From Sphingopyxis sp. (GTDB lineage Bacteria; Pseudomonadota; Alphaproteobacteria; Sphingomonadales; Sphingomonadaceae): a DNA stretch of 64,000 bases. How positions within the stretch are numbered: the first letter of the stretch is position 1; the number at the start of each line of letters is the position of its first letter. Below the pieces are notes generated by a model. The model worked only from the letters and a program-made list of their open reading frames with translations, searched no databases and had not been told where the DNA came from. A program made the position numbers and the translations under genes. Positions 36,358 to 44,586 of this stretch are shown here, in pieces. The stretch is from NCBI RefSeq assembly GCF_016704835.1, contig NZ_JADIZJ010000021.1:905241-969240 (forward strand), read 5' to 3'.

Positions 36358-37382
36358 AGCTTCATGATCCCTTGATCGCACATACGATTCAGACCTGCCT
36401 CAAGCAGGGCACGGCCAGCCCATGTAGATGCCTTTCGCTTCTCGCCGGATCCTGTAGCATCGACTTTGCCTGTGGTGAGGGCGTGGAGGAGCGGAAATAC
36501 GGACGAGTGATCGGCAACGCGACTCGCGTTGAAGGAGGCTGCAAGCAAGGTCCGGTCTTCGCCGATCACCCCTATCAACTCCTTCAGATCGAGCTCGGGG
36601 TCCTTTTCGACTGTGCGGAGCACGAGATCGTGGTGCAGGTCGGCGGGAAGCCGGCGCAGGTGGCTTGCTGCTTCGATACCGGAGGCGACGAGGCGCAACG
36701 GCTCGGCCATCGCGCCGATTGGGCGCTTAAGCAGCCGACTGCGATTCAACAGCACCCACCACAGGAAGTCTAACTCTTCTCGATCAAGTGTAGCGTTACG
36801 GCGGAGCGCCTCAATGGTGCCCCCAGTAGCCTTCTTGAACGTCGTGGTAGGATTGCCTTCCTGAGCAATCGTAACGGTCAAGTCGCCCATGTCTGGAACC
36901 ACACTTCGTTCACGCACCTTGTTCGCAGCCGAACGGCTACGCTGCTGCGCAAGATCAAGCACCTCGCGACGCAACTTCTCGCGCTTCTCCTCTGTCACCG
37001 GCGGCTGGAAAGCCAATGCCGACCATACGGCGTTCGAATAGACATCTGCGGTGGTCCACCCGCTCGTGCTCGGCGCTGTGCGAAGAATGGATACGATTGC
37101 GAGACCGGCACATACGCCGACATCAAGCGGGCTCTCCTCGTATAGAAAGGCGGATGCGTGTTTCTGCAATCCCTCCTGCACTTCCATACCAAGGTTCTCA
37201 TTGGGCTGGCCGTCACCCCCCAGTGACTGTGCGATCATCTCCGCCTTGCAGAGGATCTCGCCGATGTTGCTAATCTTGCCCCACACGCCCGAAAGCTCGC
37301 CTATAGTTGTCCGCCGCGCATCGACGTCCTCGTTCGTCGGCGTGAGCGAAGTAATCCTCATGTGTACTGGAAGGTTGTCCAT
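36354..37382 (-). CDS. GASH-like helical protein (GTPase-associated system helical domain)
   Basis: 342 residues, almost entirely helical in character. Segments such as TTIGELSGVWGKISNIGEIL and LDREELDFLWWVLLNRSRLL carry the aromatic and leucine pattern I associate with GASH proteins next to Double-GTPases. No catalytic motif, no membrane segment, no signal peptide. The start ATG 37382 shares one base with the upstream stop (TAATG). By family reasoning it would link the GTPases to the effector. Confidence 0.6.
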   Translation of the reverse strand: MDNLPVHMRITSLTPTNEDVDARRTTIGELSGVWGKISNIGEILCKAEMIAQSLGGDGQPNENLGMEVQEGLQKHASAFLYEESPLDVGVCAGLAIVSILRTAPSTSGWTTADVYSNAVWSALAFQPPVTEEKREKLRREVLDLAQQRSRSAANKVRERSVVPDMGDLTVTIAQEGNPTTTFKKATGGTIEALRRNATLDREELDFLWWVLLNRSRLLKRPIGAMAEPLRLVASGIEAASHLRRLPADLHHDLVLRTVEKDPELDLKELIGVIGEDRTLLAASFNASRVADHSSVFPLLHALTTGKVDATGSGEKRKASTWAGRALLEAGLNRMCDQGIMKL

Positions 37383-38743
37383 TACGCGTCCCTCTCGTCT
37401 CGTTCGCCTATCAGCCTGTCGATCATCAAAATCAAATCGGGGAGTCTGCCTTCCCGGGCGAGCCAGTCAAATAGCCTGCGCTCCAAGCCCTGGTTGATCC
37501 GCTCGTTAGACTCGGCCGGGATGGCATCGAGTTCGACGAGGATCTTCAGCCGCTCGTTTTCGTAGAGGTCGCGAAAGAATCGCAGCAGGGCGAGTTCGTA
37601 GCCTTCGGCATCCGGCGGCATTGGCGGTGTCTCCTCTGCACTGGTCTCAAAGCCTTCGGCGGGGACCAACTCGACGACCGGTTCAGCCGCAGAATCATCC
37701 TCAACGACATCCGCTATCTGCCCCGGACGGACTGGAACCTGACCGATCTTCTTGAAGTTCGGCGAACCTAGCGTGAAACGCGGCTTCTTCCCGCCCAGCC
37801 GCTTGTTATCCGGCTCGAAACAGGTCTTCACTGGGTTCCACGTGCGCGGGTGCATTGTGACGACGAGATTGTCCGTGCCCTCGTCCCAGTCGAATTCTAT
37901 GACGTTGTAGGTGTAGGTGAAGATGTCATTCGACCTGAACGGGACAGCGGCGCCGGCTGCGAGCATCATGAGATCGCAGCCCTCCTCGACCTCCTCGACC
38001 TCGACTTTCGGATCGTGCTCGTGGCCGGAGATCAACACCCGCGCCCGGCTGCGCACATACTGACGCACATCAACAGCATCCTTGTACCAGTTCAGCGGAT
38101 GATGGACGAGGACGACGTTTTCCTCACCTGCGTGCCGGGGGATAACGAATTGACGTTCGCCCATCACCAGCTCCGGCTGGTCGTCGCGCTCTTCGCCATG
38201 GCAAAGTAGCGAGGAATTGAGCCGGATGAACCTGATCCAGCGGTCCCGCCCTACTTCAATGCGAAGGTTAGTCGCGTATTTCGCTTCCTCATCGAGTCCG
38301 CAATTGTAGCCAATGCAGAACCGGCCGTAATCCTCGAACCTGGAGAAGAGCGTCGCGCGGTCATTCTCGTTTGCGATGACCTTTTCGTATTCCGCCGGAC
38401 CTCCCGCCCGGATGAACTCGAGGAGTTTACTTCCGCCTATAGATAGCTTGTCCCGATCGAGGTCGTGATTGCCGGGGACCATCTGAACCCGATGTATGGG
38501 GCACCCAATCCCTTCAGCGAGTGCATCCAGCCATTTGCCGGCGGCTTCGTATTGTTCGGCCTTGCCCGAAAACGCGACGTCGCCCGTTACGAGGATTCCT
38601 TGCGCCGCGCCGGATGGCGAACCGGCGATCACCTCCGCAGCGTCCGCAACCAACTCCTTCTTCACATCGTCATGGATGTGAACGACATGGTCGCGTTCCT
38701 GCCCGAAGTGAATGTCAGATACGTGGACGAAGATGGCCGACAT
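37382..38743 (-). CDS. Calcineurin-like metallophosphoesterase with C-terminal helical adaptor, likely effector
   Basis: 453 residues, first gene of the operon. All five metallophosphoesterase motifs are present: SDIHFG (9-14), GDVAFSG (from 54), GNHD (91-94), VHHPLNW (His214) and SGHEHD (from 239). Such enzymes cut nucleic acids, cyclic nucleotides or phosphate esters with two metal ions. A linker rich in Val, Glu and Pro then leads to a helical end domain (YELALLRFFRDLYENERLKI, then SNERINQGLERRLFDWLARE) that resembles a small adaptor domain used to recruit effectors. The start ATG 38743 has GGGGGG four bases upstream; a TTG further up is unlikely. Confidence 0.8.
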   Translation of the reverse strand: MSAIFVHVSDIHFGQERDHVVHIHDDVKKELVADAAEVIAGSPSGAAQGILVTGDVAFSGKAEQYEAAGKWLDALAEGIGCPIHRVQMVPGNHDLDRDKLSIGGSKLLEFIRAGGPAEYEKVIANENDRATLFSRFEDYGRFCIGYNCGLDEEAKYATNLRIEVGRDRWIRFIRLNSSLLCHGEERDDQPELVMGERQFVIPRHAGEENVVLVHHPLNWYKDAVDVRQYVRSRARVLISGHEHDPKVEVEEVEEGCDLMMLAAGAAVPFRSNDIFTYTYNVIEFDWDEGTDNLVVTMHPRTWNPVKTCFEPDNKRLGGKKPRFTLGSPNFKKIGQVPVRPGQIADVVEDDSAAEPVVELVPAEGFETSAEETPPMPPDAEGYELALLRFFRDLYENERLKILVELDAIPAESNERINQGLERRLFDWLAREGRLPDLILMIDRLIGERDERDA

Positions 38744-38931
38744 TAACCCCCCAATTCGCAATCAATGTGCGACAGGAACGGATGTAGGTGCTCGCAGAGA
38801 GTATTTCTATCGGAAATGCCAAATATCAATGACGAACGGTACGGTTTATCTGAGGCTAAAGGCGTTTGTGGACGAAGCCTGTTTGTCTTTCGCGCGCGGC
38901 AGCAGGTCGGAGAACGTTGCGACACTCACCT

Positions 38932-39408
38932 TCAGTATGAACCAGGTCCCCGATCAACGAACCATGAGCGGCCAAGCTCAAAATCCGCATCGGGTGACAC
39001 TAGCGGCCCGTCGGGGGCCTCGCTCACGTAGGGCGATACCAAATCCCTGCGGTGAACGCGTAACCGGCTCAGCCAGGCAGCCGTGCGGCCACGCGCCTTG
39101 AGGATGGCCAGCAGCCAATCCATCGCTTCCGCCATTTCGCCGACGCCTCGCCCGGCGAGGCAGTAATAAATCGCCCGCTGAAAATCGTCGCAAGCCGTGC
39201 TCAGGATTGTTGCAAGCCGCGCGCGTCCGCCATCCGCGCCTTCGTGGACCAGGGACACTGCCTCGCGCAGTTCGCGCACAGATAGCCAGGCATCGTCGAT
39301 ACCAACCCCGATGCACAGCGCGGCAATCGCGCGTCTGACTGCGTCACACGACACATCGCGCAGCACGGTGTCGAGATCGAACCCGCCCAGAACGTCATCC
39401 AACTTCAT
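38932..39408 (-). CDS. Hypothetical plasmid protein, 158 aa
   Basis: Starts MKLDDVLGGFDLDTVLRDVS at ATG 39408 after AAAGGAATTGCG. It is mostly helical (RRAIAALCIGVGIDDAWLSV, then RELREAVSLVHEG). No family recognised. It is on the same strand as the GTPase operon and 188 nt upstream of it, and divergent from the DUF3768 gene. It could be a regulator of the operon or an independent backbone gene; nothing in the sequence decides. The 188 nt downstream are AT-richer and probably hold the operon promoter. Confidence 0.55.
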   Translation of the reverse strand: MKLDDVLGGFDLDTVLRDVSCDAVRRAIAALCIGVGIDDAWLSVRELREAVSLVHEGADGGRARLATILSTACDDFQRAIYYCLAGRGVGEMAEAMDWLLAILKARGRTAAWLSRLRVHRRDLVSPYVSEAPDGPLVSPDADFELGRSWFVDRGPGSY

Positions 39409-39461
39409 CGCAATTCCTTTCGAGTTCGGAACGTAGCGTGAACGCTCTGACCCCGTCAATT

Positions 39462-39482
39462 GGGGAAGGGAGGGGAGGGGGG
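39462..39482 (+). repeat. G-rich leader block, copy 5
   Basis: ggggaagggaggggaggggg plus one G, 33 nt before the DUF3768 start. Confidence 0.6.
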
Positions 39483-39514
39483 ATGAACCGGTGATCAATT
39501 GAAGGAGCCTGCCC

Positions 39515-39937
39515 ATGACCACCAGCGTCGCCCCCGTCGCCCCGTCGCCCGAAGCCCAAGAGACCACGAGGACCGCCGAAGTTGCCCGGCTCAACGACGC
39601 TGCCCGGTCCGGCACATTGGCAAATTCCCGGACGGTGCTCACCCGTGCGCTCGCCGACCTGCTGGCAGGGGGCTCGGACGATCCCGCGATCCGCCAGGTC
39701 AGGCTGTTCCAGGGCCAGTGCGCCATGCGTCGGTTGATCAACGAGACCCCGATCGATCCTGGCAACGATCCACACGGAGAGCGGGACTTCGGGGTGGTGA
39801 CGTATCTTGAGCGCAAGATCTTCTGGAAGGTCGATGTCTACGAGAACGATGGAACCTATTCATGGGGCGCCGAGACGCCCTGGGACGCCAAGACGAGCTT
39901 CCGTGTCGTCACCATTATGCTCGCGACCGACTACTGA
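39515..39937 (+). CDS. DUF3768 family protein
   Basis: 140 residues. The diagnostic run is NDPHGERDFGVVTYLERKIF, then WKVDVYENDGTYSWGAETPW and FRVVTIMLATDY at the end, typical of DUF3768, a small family from alphaproteobacterial plasmids and phages with no known function. The N-terminal 30 residues are Ala/Thr/Pro-rich. It is the first of the second train of plus-strand small genes. The next gene starts 3 nt after its stop. It is divergent from the 158-residue gene. Confidence 0.85.
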   Translation: MTTSVAPVAPSPEAQETTRTAEVARLNDAARSGTLANSRTVLTRALADLLAGGSDDPAIRQVRLFQGQCAMRRLINETPIDPGNDPHGERDFGVVTYLERKIFWKVDVYENDGTYSWGAETPWDAKTSFRVVTIMLATDY

Positions 39938-39940
39938 GCC

Positions 39941-40276
39941 ATGTCGCGCTTTTCATTGCGGCCGCTCGCCCATCACACCGACCTGTTCGAGATCGCGCTG
40001 GGCTGGGACCCGGGCCTCGGCACCTATTTCGTGACGGTGTTTGGTACGCCCGACCGCGACCGCGAGCCCGACATCCGGCTGTGGCGCGGGACCAGTCCGC
40101 GCGAGATCGGCGCGCCGTGCGAGATCATCGCCATAGCTTCTGCCTATGCGGAAATTCCGGATGGCCTCGCGCGCCAACTCGAGATCGACCGGCTCGCCTG
40201 TCCCCACAATCCGGACCGACCGGCAAGCAAGCTGCTCGAAGAACTCCTCGGGCGCTCCCGTTCAGCCCCTGGCTGA
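39941..40276 (+). CDS. Hypothetical plasmid protein, 111 aa
   Basis: Starts MSRFSLRPLAHHTDLFEIAL, 3 nt after the DUF3768 stop, so co-translated with it. The beta-rich first half (LGWDPGLGTYFVTVFGT) and a helical C-terminus (ASKLLEELLGRSRSA) are visible. No family recognised. Confidence 0.6.
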   Translation: MSRFSLRPLAHHTDLFEIALGWDPGLGTYFVTVFGTPDRDREPDIRLWRGTSPREIGAPCEIIAIASAYAEIPDGLARQLEIDRLACPHNPDRPASKLLEELLGRSRSAPG

Positions 40277-40358
40277 ACCGCACGCCGCCCACCGGCGCTG
40301 TCCGCTCCCGGGCACCGATCTCGTTTGCCCGGTTCCATCCAACAAGGGATCACCACCC

Positions 40359-41033
40359 ATGTCCAACTGCTACACGCACTCCTGCTTTGTCTTGCATATC
40401 ACCGCCGACGAATGCGGCCTGCTGCGCGAGGCCGTCGCGCTGGCGCAATTCGTCGAAGATCAACCCGACGCTGAAACCATCATCCAGCGCTGGCTTGGCT
40501 TGTCTGAGGCGTTTCGGATGATCTTCCCGCCTACCGGCGAGGAAGTGATATCGGGGTTCCTCGCCATCTTCCCCGACTGCGACTTCCCGACCTTTGGCAC
40601 CGACTTTGCCTTCGATGAGCAGGATGACGGATCGGTCCGGGTGTTCGCCACCGCCGACCAGTTCGAGCCTGACGCGGTTGCCGCCCTGCTGCACCGCACG
40701 ATCACGCAGTCGCTCCCGGTAGCGGCGACCTGGTCTTACGACAGCGATCGTCATCAGCCGGATGCCTTCGGCGGCGGCGGGTTTATGATCGATGCCGCCG
40801 GCATCCACTGGATCGAGACCAGCAAGGTCCACGATACAGTCCACTTCGCCCCCAAACTGGTCATCGCCACGCGTGATCCCGAAGAGGGTCTGCTGTTCTG
40901 GAACAGTAAAGACGGGTTTGGAACGCTCGATACTGCCGACGTCTTCACCGAGAACCAGGCGCTGAGCACCGATCTGCCAATTGCGGGCGACCAGCCCGAA
41001 TGGCTCGCGCTGCCTGCATGTCTGCCCGCCTGA
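40359..41033 (+). CDS. Hypothetical plasmid protein, 224 aa
   Basis: Starts MSNCYTHSCFVLHITADECG. Negatively charged throughout, with a mixed alpha/beta look (AIFPDCDFPTFGTDFAFDEQ; VHFAPKLVIATRDPEEGLLF). It has no catalytic motif, signal or membrane segment that I can see. It lies 82 nt downstream of the 111-residue gene on the same strand and is followed by a structured 165-nt leader. Family not recognised. Confidence 0.65.
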   Translation: MSNCYTHSCFVLHITADECGLLREAVALAQFVEDQPDAETIIQRWLGLSEAFRMIFPPTGEEVISGFLAIFPDCDFPTFGTDFAFDEQDDGSVRVFATADQFEPDAVAALLHRTITQSLPVAATWSYDSDRHQPDAFGGGGFMIDAAGIHWIETSKVHDTVHFAPKLVIATRDPEEGLLFWNSKDGFGTLDTADVFTENQALSTDLPIAGDQPEWLALPACLPA

Positions 41034-41110
41034 AACACGCTGACGAATGTCCCCGATGGAGGGTGCCAGAGAAGGACTGCGGGCAGGGCCCGCAGCTCGG
41101 CCTGACGGCC

Positions 41111-41131
41111 GGGAGGGAAGGGGGGGGGGGG
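41111..41131 (+). repeat. G-rich leader block, copy 6
   Basis: gggagggaag followed by eleven G, 67 nt before the DUF736 start. A hairpin CTGCGGG cagg GCCCGCAG-like lies about 20 nt before it. Confidence 0.55.
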
Positions 41132-41198
41132 AATGAGTGATCGGACAAGGGGTTCGGTCGCATTCAATCCAACATTCAGTCCTACCAGGAGAACGTCC

Positions 41199-41723
41199 AT
41201 GAACATCGGTGAAATCAAGAAGAACGCCAGCGGCCAGCTGATCGGCACTGTCGAAACGTTGACGATGACGCGCACCATCGGCCTGCGGCCGGTCAGCTCC
41301 AGCAACGCCCGCGCGCCCAAGTACGAAATCGTCGCGCTCAACGATCAGCGCCGCTGGGTTGCCGTCGGCGCTCTGTTCGAACTCGCCTCGAACTCGACCG
41401 GCGAGATCTTCTACCAGGGCAAGATCGACGATCCGTCGATGTCGCAGCCGCTCTATATCGCCGCCTTCCCGCGCGAGGACGGCACGATGGCCATCGCCTG
41501 GCAGCGTCCGCGCCGCCGCAACAGCCAGCTGGGTTCGAGCGAATACGGCGATGGCGACATGTTCACCGGCGGCGAGGCAGCCGATGCCGGTGAGGCCAGT
41601 GACGGGCATAACGGCGATGGCCTCGGCGACAGCACCGCTACGCCGCCGGGCAAGCGCGGCCGCGCCAATGCCAAGGACGGCGCCGAACACGAAGGCGCGC
41701 TGCCGCCGCTCGTCGACGCCTGA
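41199..41723 (+). CDS. DUF736 family protein with C-terminal extension
   Basis: 174 residues. The first 105 residues are DUF736 (MNIGEIKKNASGQLIGTVET; SSNARAPKYEIVALNDQRRW; YIAAFPREDGTMAIAWQRPR), a small beta-rich family nearly always found on plasmids and integrative elements. The last 70 residues are a low-complexity Gly/Asp/Ala-rich tail not usual in the family. Role unknown. AGGAGAACGTCC precedes the ATG. A run of three hairpins follows the stop. Confidence 0.88.
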   Translation: MNIGEIKKNASGQLIGTVETLTMTRTIGLRPVSSSNARAPKYEIVALNDQRRWVAVGALFELASNSTGEIFYQGKIDDPSMSQPLYIAAFPREDGTMAIAWQRPRRRNSQLGSSEYGDGDMFTGGEAADAGEASDGHNGDGLGDSTATPPGKRGRANAKDGAEHEGALPPLVDA

Positions 41724-41744
41724 GTCCATCCCGCACCTCCGACC

Positions 41745-41860
41745 GAACGGGGACCCAATCGCGGGTCCCCGTTCCCACGCAATGGCCGCAGGCTCGCCCC
41801 ACTTGCGGCCTGAGGCGGAACGCCGGCCATCCCCCCGCCCGGCGTTCCGCCTCTTCTTTT
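41745..41860 (+). terminator. Three hairpins in a row ending in a terminator
   Basis: Hairpin 1 is GAACGGGGACCC with GGGTCCCCGTTC (41745-41774). Hairpin 2 is GGCCGCA with TGCGGCC (41784-41810). Hairpin 3 is a perfect 15-bp stem, GAGGCGGAACGCCGG with CCGGCGTTCCGCCTC (41812-41853), followed by ttctttt. The last is a convincing intrinsic terminator. The next gene must then have its own promoter or be reached by read-through. Confidence 0.75.
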
Positions 41861-41885
41861 GCATGGGCGGCAACGGAGACACTTC

Positions 41886-42233
41886 ATGTTCACAGATAGC
41901 GAACGCTTCGCCTTCGACACGCGGCGGCACCATGCCTTTGCGACTACCGGCAATGCCTATGACGCGTCGCAATGCGACGAGAGCATCAAAACTGGCGATA
42001 CCCTGATCGTGCTGCCCGAGCGCGTGATTGCCGTCGCCATGACCTGGCCCTTCGCGGTGACCGCAGAAGCAGGAAAGCTTCACAGCGTAGCGCCGCCCCG
42101 CGAAAGCGAGACGCTGGCCGACATCGCCCGGTTGCTTCATGTGACGACTGCCGACTTCGAGCACGCGGCCGAGCTGGCGCGCTGCCTCGGGTTTTCGCTC
42201 GACCCCAACCTTGTGCCGCTGCTGCCAGCCTGA
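41886..42233 (+). CDS. Hypothetical plasmid protein, 115 aa
   Basis: Starts MFTDSERFAFDTRRHHAFAT at ATG 41886. Contains a beta-rich middle (GDTLIVLPERVIAVAMTWPF) and a helical end (LADIARLLHVTTADFEHAAE). No family recognised. It begins 33 nt after the stem of a terminator-like hairpin. Confidence 0.6.
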   Translation: MFTDSERFAFDTRRHHAFATTGNAYDASQCDESIKTGDTLIVLPERVIAVAMTWPFAVTAEAGKLHSVAPPRESETLADIARLLHVTTADFEHAAELARCLGFSLDPNLVPLLPA

Positions 42234-42323
42234 ACGCGCCGGACGCCCTTGCTCGCGCAAGAGGCTGGTGAGGGGAGAGGGGCGATCGCGGTCGGATCAA
42301 CCTATTGCGAAAGGACACGTACC

Positions 42324-42800
42324 ATGGGCGACAGAGCCCCCGTTCACATCACCATCGGCGGCGCGCTGCGCCGCGACCTTCTGGCCGACCTCGCAGCCTG
42401 CGCCGAGGAATACGATCTGCGCACCGAATGGGACGGCGAGCCGTTCGGTCCGGCGGCGGTAACCGAGGGCGAGTCGCTCGAGCTCTACGGCACCGAACTC
42501 AACGGTGGGCAGGTCACGGAGGTCGACGCGTTCTGCATCGAGCACGGGTTGATCTTCCGGCGCTGGTCGGGCGGCTGTCCCGGGGCCTATCTCCCCGAGA
42601 TTGTCGTGTTCGACGGCACGGGGCCCATGCGCGACTACACGGCGAGCGAAGACGAATATGTCCTCTTCCCGCCGTCCTGGATCAGGGGCTTCACCCGGCT
42701 GCGTGACCTCAAACGGGCGATGGCCAAGGCCGAGATCACCGTCCCGCCGCTCGTCATTATCTCACGCGCCGAACCGCCCCGGGAGGGCGCTCTACCATGA
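42324..42800 (+). CDS. Hypothetical plasmid protein, 158 aa
   Basis: Starts MGDRAPVHITIGGALRRDLL. An acidic alpha/beta protein (YGTELNGGQVTEVDAFCIEH; FRRWSGGCPGAYLPEIVVFD). It overlaps the next gene by 4 nt (ATGA), so the two are translationally coupled. A G-rich leader block (42268-42282) lies 41 nt before the start. No family recognised. Confidence 0.65.
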   Translation: MGDRAPVHITIGGALRRDLLADLAACAEEYDLRTEWDGEPFGPAAVTEGESLELYGTELNGGQVTEVDAFCIEHGLIFRRWSGGCPGAYLPEIVVFDGTGPMRDYTASEDEYVLFPPSWIRGFTRLRDLKRAMAKAEITVPPLVIISRAEPPREGALP

Positions 42801-43081
42801 AATACGTCGTCGCCTTTTACGCGGTCGATCGCGCTTACGGCGGGCCGGAGGAAGGTGGATGGTGGTTCGACACCGGCGAACTCGTCCGCCTACACCGGGT
42901 CTGCCTTACCGAAGCTGCTGCAGCGCGGCTCGCGGTGCGCGCCAATCGGCTGCTCGACCTGGTCCAGCGCGGCCATTGCCGCCTTGATTCCGTGCTCTAC
43001 GTCGGCGGCCGCTACCGCGCCTGCCTGTTCGAACACATGGCTCCGCCCCGCTTCCCGCAAGCCCCACCCCGTTACGAATGA
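42797..43081 (+). CDS. Hypothetical plasmid protein, 94 aa
   Basis: Starts MKYVVAFYAVDRAYGGPEEG inside the stop of the preceding gene (ATGA). Tyr/Gly-rich beta segments and a helical middle (LTEAAAARLAVRANRLLDLV) are visible. It is followed 7 nt later by the next gene. Function unknown; it probably works with its coupled neighbours. Confidence 0.65.
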   Translation: MKYVVAFYAVDRAYGGPEEGGWWFDTGELVRLHRVCLTEAAAARLAVRANRLLDLVQRGHCRLDSVLYVGGRYRACLFEHMAPPRFPQAPPRYE

Positions 43082-43088
43082 GGCTCCC

Positions 43089-43433
43089 ATGACCGATCCC
43101 GATTCTGCAGCGTCGCCGTCTGATGAACGCGGCCGCACGCTCGCGCAGTTCCCGCTCTCGCGGGTGACCGAGGTCTTCCATGACGAAATGCTGGGTGTTC
43201 TTCCCCCGGCCCATATCCGCGGCGCGGCCGGCTTCTTCGTCTCCGAAGCGGTAGCCGAGGACATCCACGCCCAGTTCGTCAGCCGCGATGGCCGTTTCTA
43301 CGGCGGCTATGTTGCGCTGCGCGATCCGGAGACCTGGATCACCTCGGCCCGTATCGCCGCCTACGATGTCGATAACCCTTACGCGGTGGAACTCGCCTGG
43401 TATCCCGATGGGGCAGGGGAGGCTGCTGCGTGA
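43089..43433 (+). CDS. Hypothetical plasmid protein, 114 aa
   Basis: Starts MTDPDSAASPSDERGRTLAQ. The core VFHDEMLGVLPPAHIRGAAG, then FFVSEAVAEDIH is distinctive and reminds me of DUF1419-type proteins, but I am not sure. It overlaps the next gene by 4 nt (GTGA at 43430). Confidence 0.6.
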   Translation: MTDPDSAASPSDERGRTLAQFPLSRVTEVFHDEMLGVLPPAHIRGAAGFFVSEAVAEDIHAQFVSRDGRFYGGYVALRDPETWITSARIAAYDVDNPYAVELAWYPDGAGEAAA

Positions 43434-43948
43434 CCCGCCACAGGCTCCTCGAACTCGGGGCAGGGCCAGCGAACGAGCCCTGCGCCCAGCTCGGCCGAAC
43501 CCCCGATTTCGAGCGCGTCAACAGACATGAGCTGCGCGCCTTTCAGGCAGCGGTGATCGCGGTCAACGGCCCGCCGCCTGAACCGCTGGAATTCGCGGCG
43601 ATCGCCAACGCTCATGATTTCGGGACGTACCGGACGCTGTGGATCGTCTCGCTGGTGGCGGTACTGCCGCCCAGCGCCCGGCGCTGGCTCAATGGGCTGG
43701 ACGTGCCGTCAAGCTGGATCAGCGCGGGGTTCCCGCCGCCGGTCACTTACGCAGGTTCGGGATTTCCATGCGTGCGCCCTTTTGCCGAGGTGATCGCTGG
43801 CGCGTTCCAGATCACGCGGCCGCGCGACGACGGCAGCATCTTTCCGCCCGCAAACGCGGTCCTCCACCGCAATCTTGAAGCTACCTACGGCCCCATGCTG
43901 GCCGCACGCGGGGCGGGCGTTACCCCGGCGATGCCGACGGGAGGGTAG
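43430..43948 (+). CDS. Hypothetical plasmid protein, 172 aa
   Basis: Starts at GTG 43430 (MTRHRLLELGAGPANEPCAQ), overlapping the upstream stop. One hydrophobic stretch (LWIVSLVAVLPPSARRWLNG) is too polar at its ends for a secure membrane helix. Otherwise no motif. The end of the gene contains another G-rich block (43939-43952) that lies 33 nt before the next start. Confidence 0.55.
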   Translation: MTRHRLLELGAGPANEPCAQLGRTPDFERVNRHELRAFQAAVIAVNGPPPEPLEFAAIANAHDFGTYRTLWIVSLVAVLPPSARRWLNGLDVPSSWISAGFPPPVTYAGSGFPCVRPFAEVIAGAFQITRPRDDGSIFPPANAVLHRNLEATYGPMLAARGAGVTPAMPTGG

Positions 43949-43985
43949 GGGGAACACGGCGGGCAGGCGAACAAGGAGACCTGCC

Positions 43986-44498
43986 ATGCCCCGCTTTTAC
44001 ACCGGAATCGGTGCACGCCGCACCCCGCCCGAAGTGCTCGCGCTGATGACGCGCGCTGCCTTCGCCCTGCTCAAACGCGGCTACCTCCTGCGCTCCGGCC
44101 ATGCAATCGGCGCCGACAGCGCGTTTGAACGCGGGGCGGGGGAGGACAAGCAGATCTTCCTGCCTGCGCCGGGCTGGCGGGGCTCGGCGAGCCAGTTCCA
44201 CCCGGACGCATTGCCGCCGGAGCTGTGGCAGCGCGCACGGGCCATTGCTGCCGCGGCGCACCCCGCTTTCGCCGGACTCGATCCTTTCATCCAGGCCTTG
44301 CACACCCGGAACGTGTTCCAGGTGCTGGGGCCTGAGCTCAATGCGCCCGCCGACTTCGTCCTGTGCTGGACCGCCGATGGCGAAGCCTCGGGCGGGACCG
44401 GTCAGGCAATCCGCATCGCCGCTGCCCACGGCGTTCCCGTCTACAATTTCCAGCGTCCGCGCGAGCGTGCGCACGTCGAACGCCACCTCTCACTCTGA
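43986..44498 (+). CDS. SLOG/DprA-like Rossmann protein
   Basis: 170 residues. It begins MPRFYTGIGARRTPPEVLAL and continues GYLLRSGHAIGADSAFERGA with IFLPAPGW, the pattern of the SLOG superfamily (DprA/YpsA-like nucleotide-binding Rossmann folds). Near the end, FVLCWTADGEASGGTGQAIR and AHGVPVYNF complete the fold. SLOG proteins bind nucleotides or DNA ends; related small forms occur in phages and plasmids. The target here is unknown. It is part of the plus-strand gene train. Confidence 0.75.
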   Translation: MPRFYTGIGARRTPPEVLALMTRAAFALLKRGYLLRSGHAIGADSAFERGAGEDKQIFLPAPGWRGSASQFHPDALPPELWQRARAIAAAAHPAFAGLDPFIQALHTRNVFQVLGPELNAPADFVLCWTADGEASGGTGQAIRIAAAHGVPVYNFQRPRERAHVERHLSL

Positions 44499-44586
44499 GC
44501 ATTGCCCTGCCGTTCCGGTCCCCGACGCAGCTGCGCTGGGCAGCGCCAGTCTGGGGCGGCTGTGCGCTTCCCGCGAAGGAACTCCC

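Noticed and set aside
41111..41131. G-run as a sequencing artefact
   Set aside because: The run of eleven G could be miscounted, but related blocks occur at about nine other leaders, so the element itself is kept.
40350..42260. 636-codon open frame on the minus strand
   Set aside because: It runs antisense through several plus-strand genes, including DUF736, and through three hairpins. No domain is visible.
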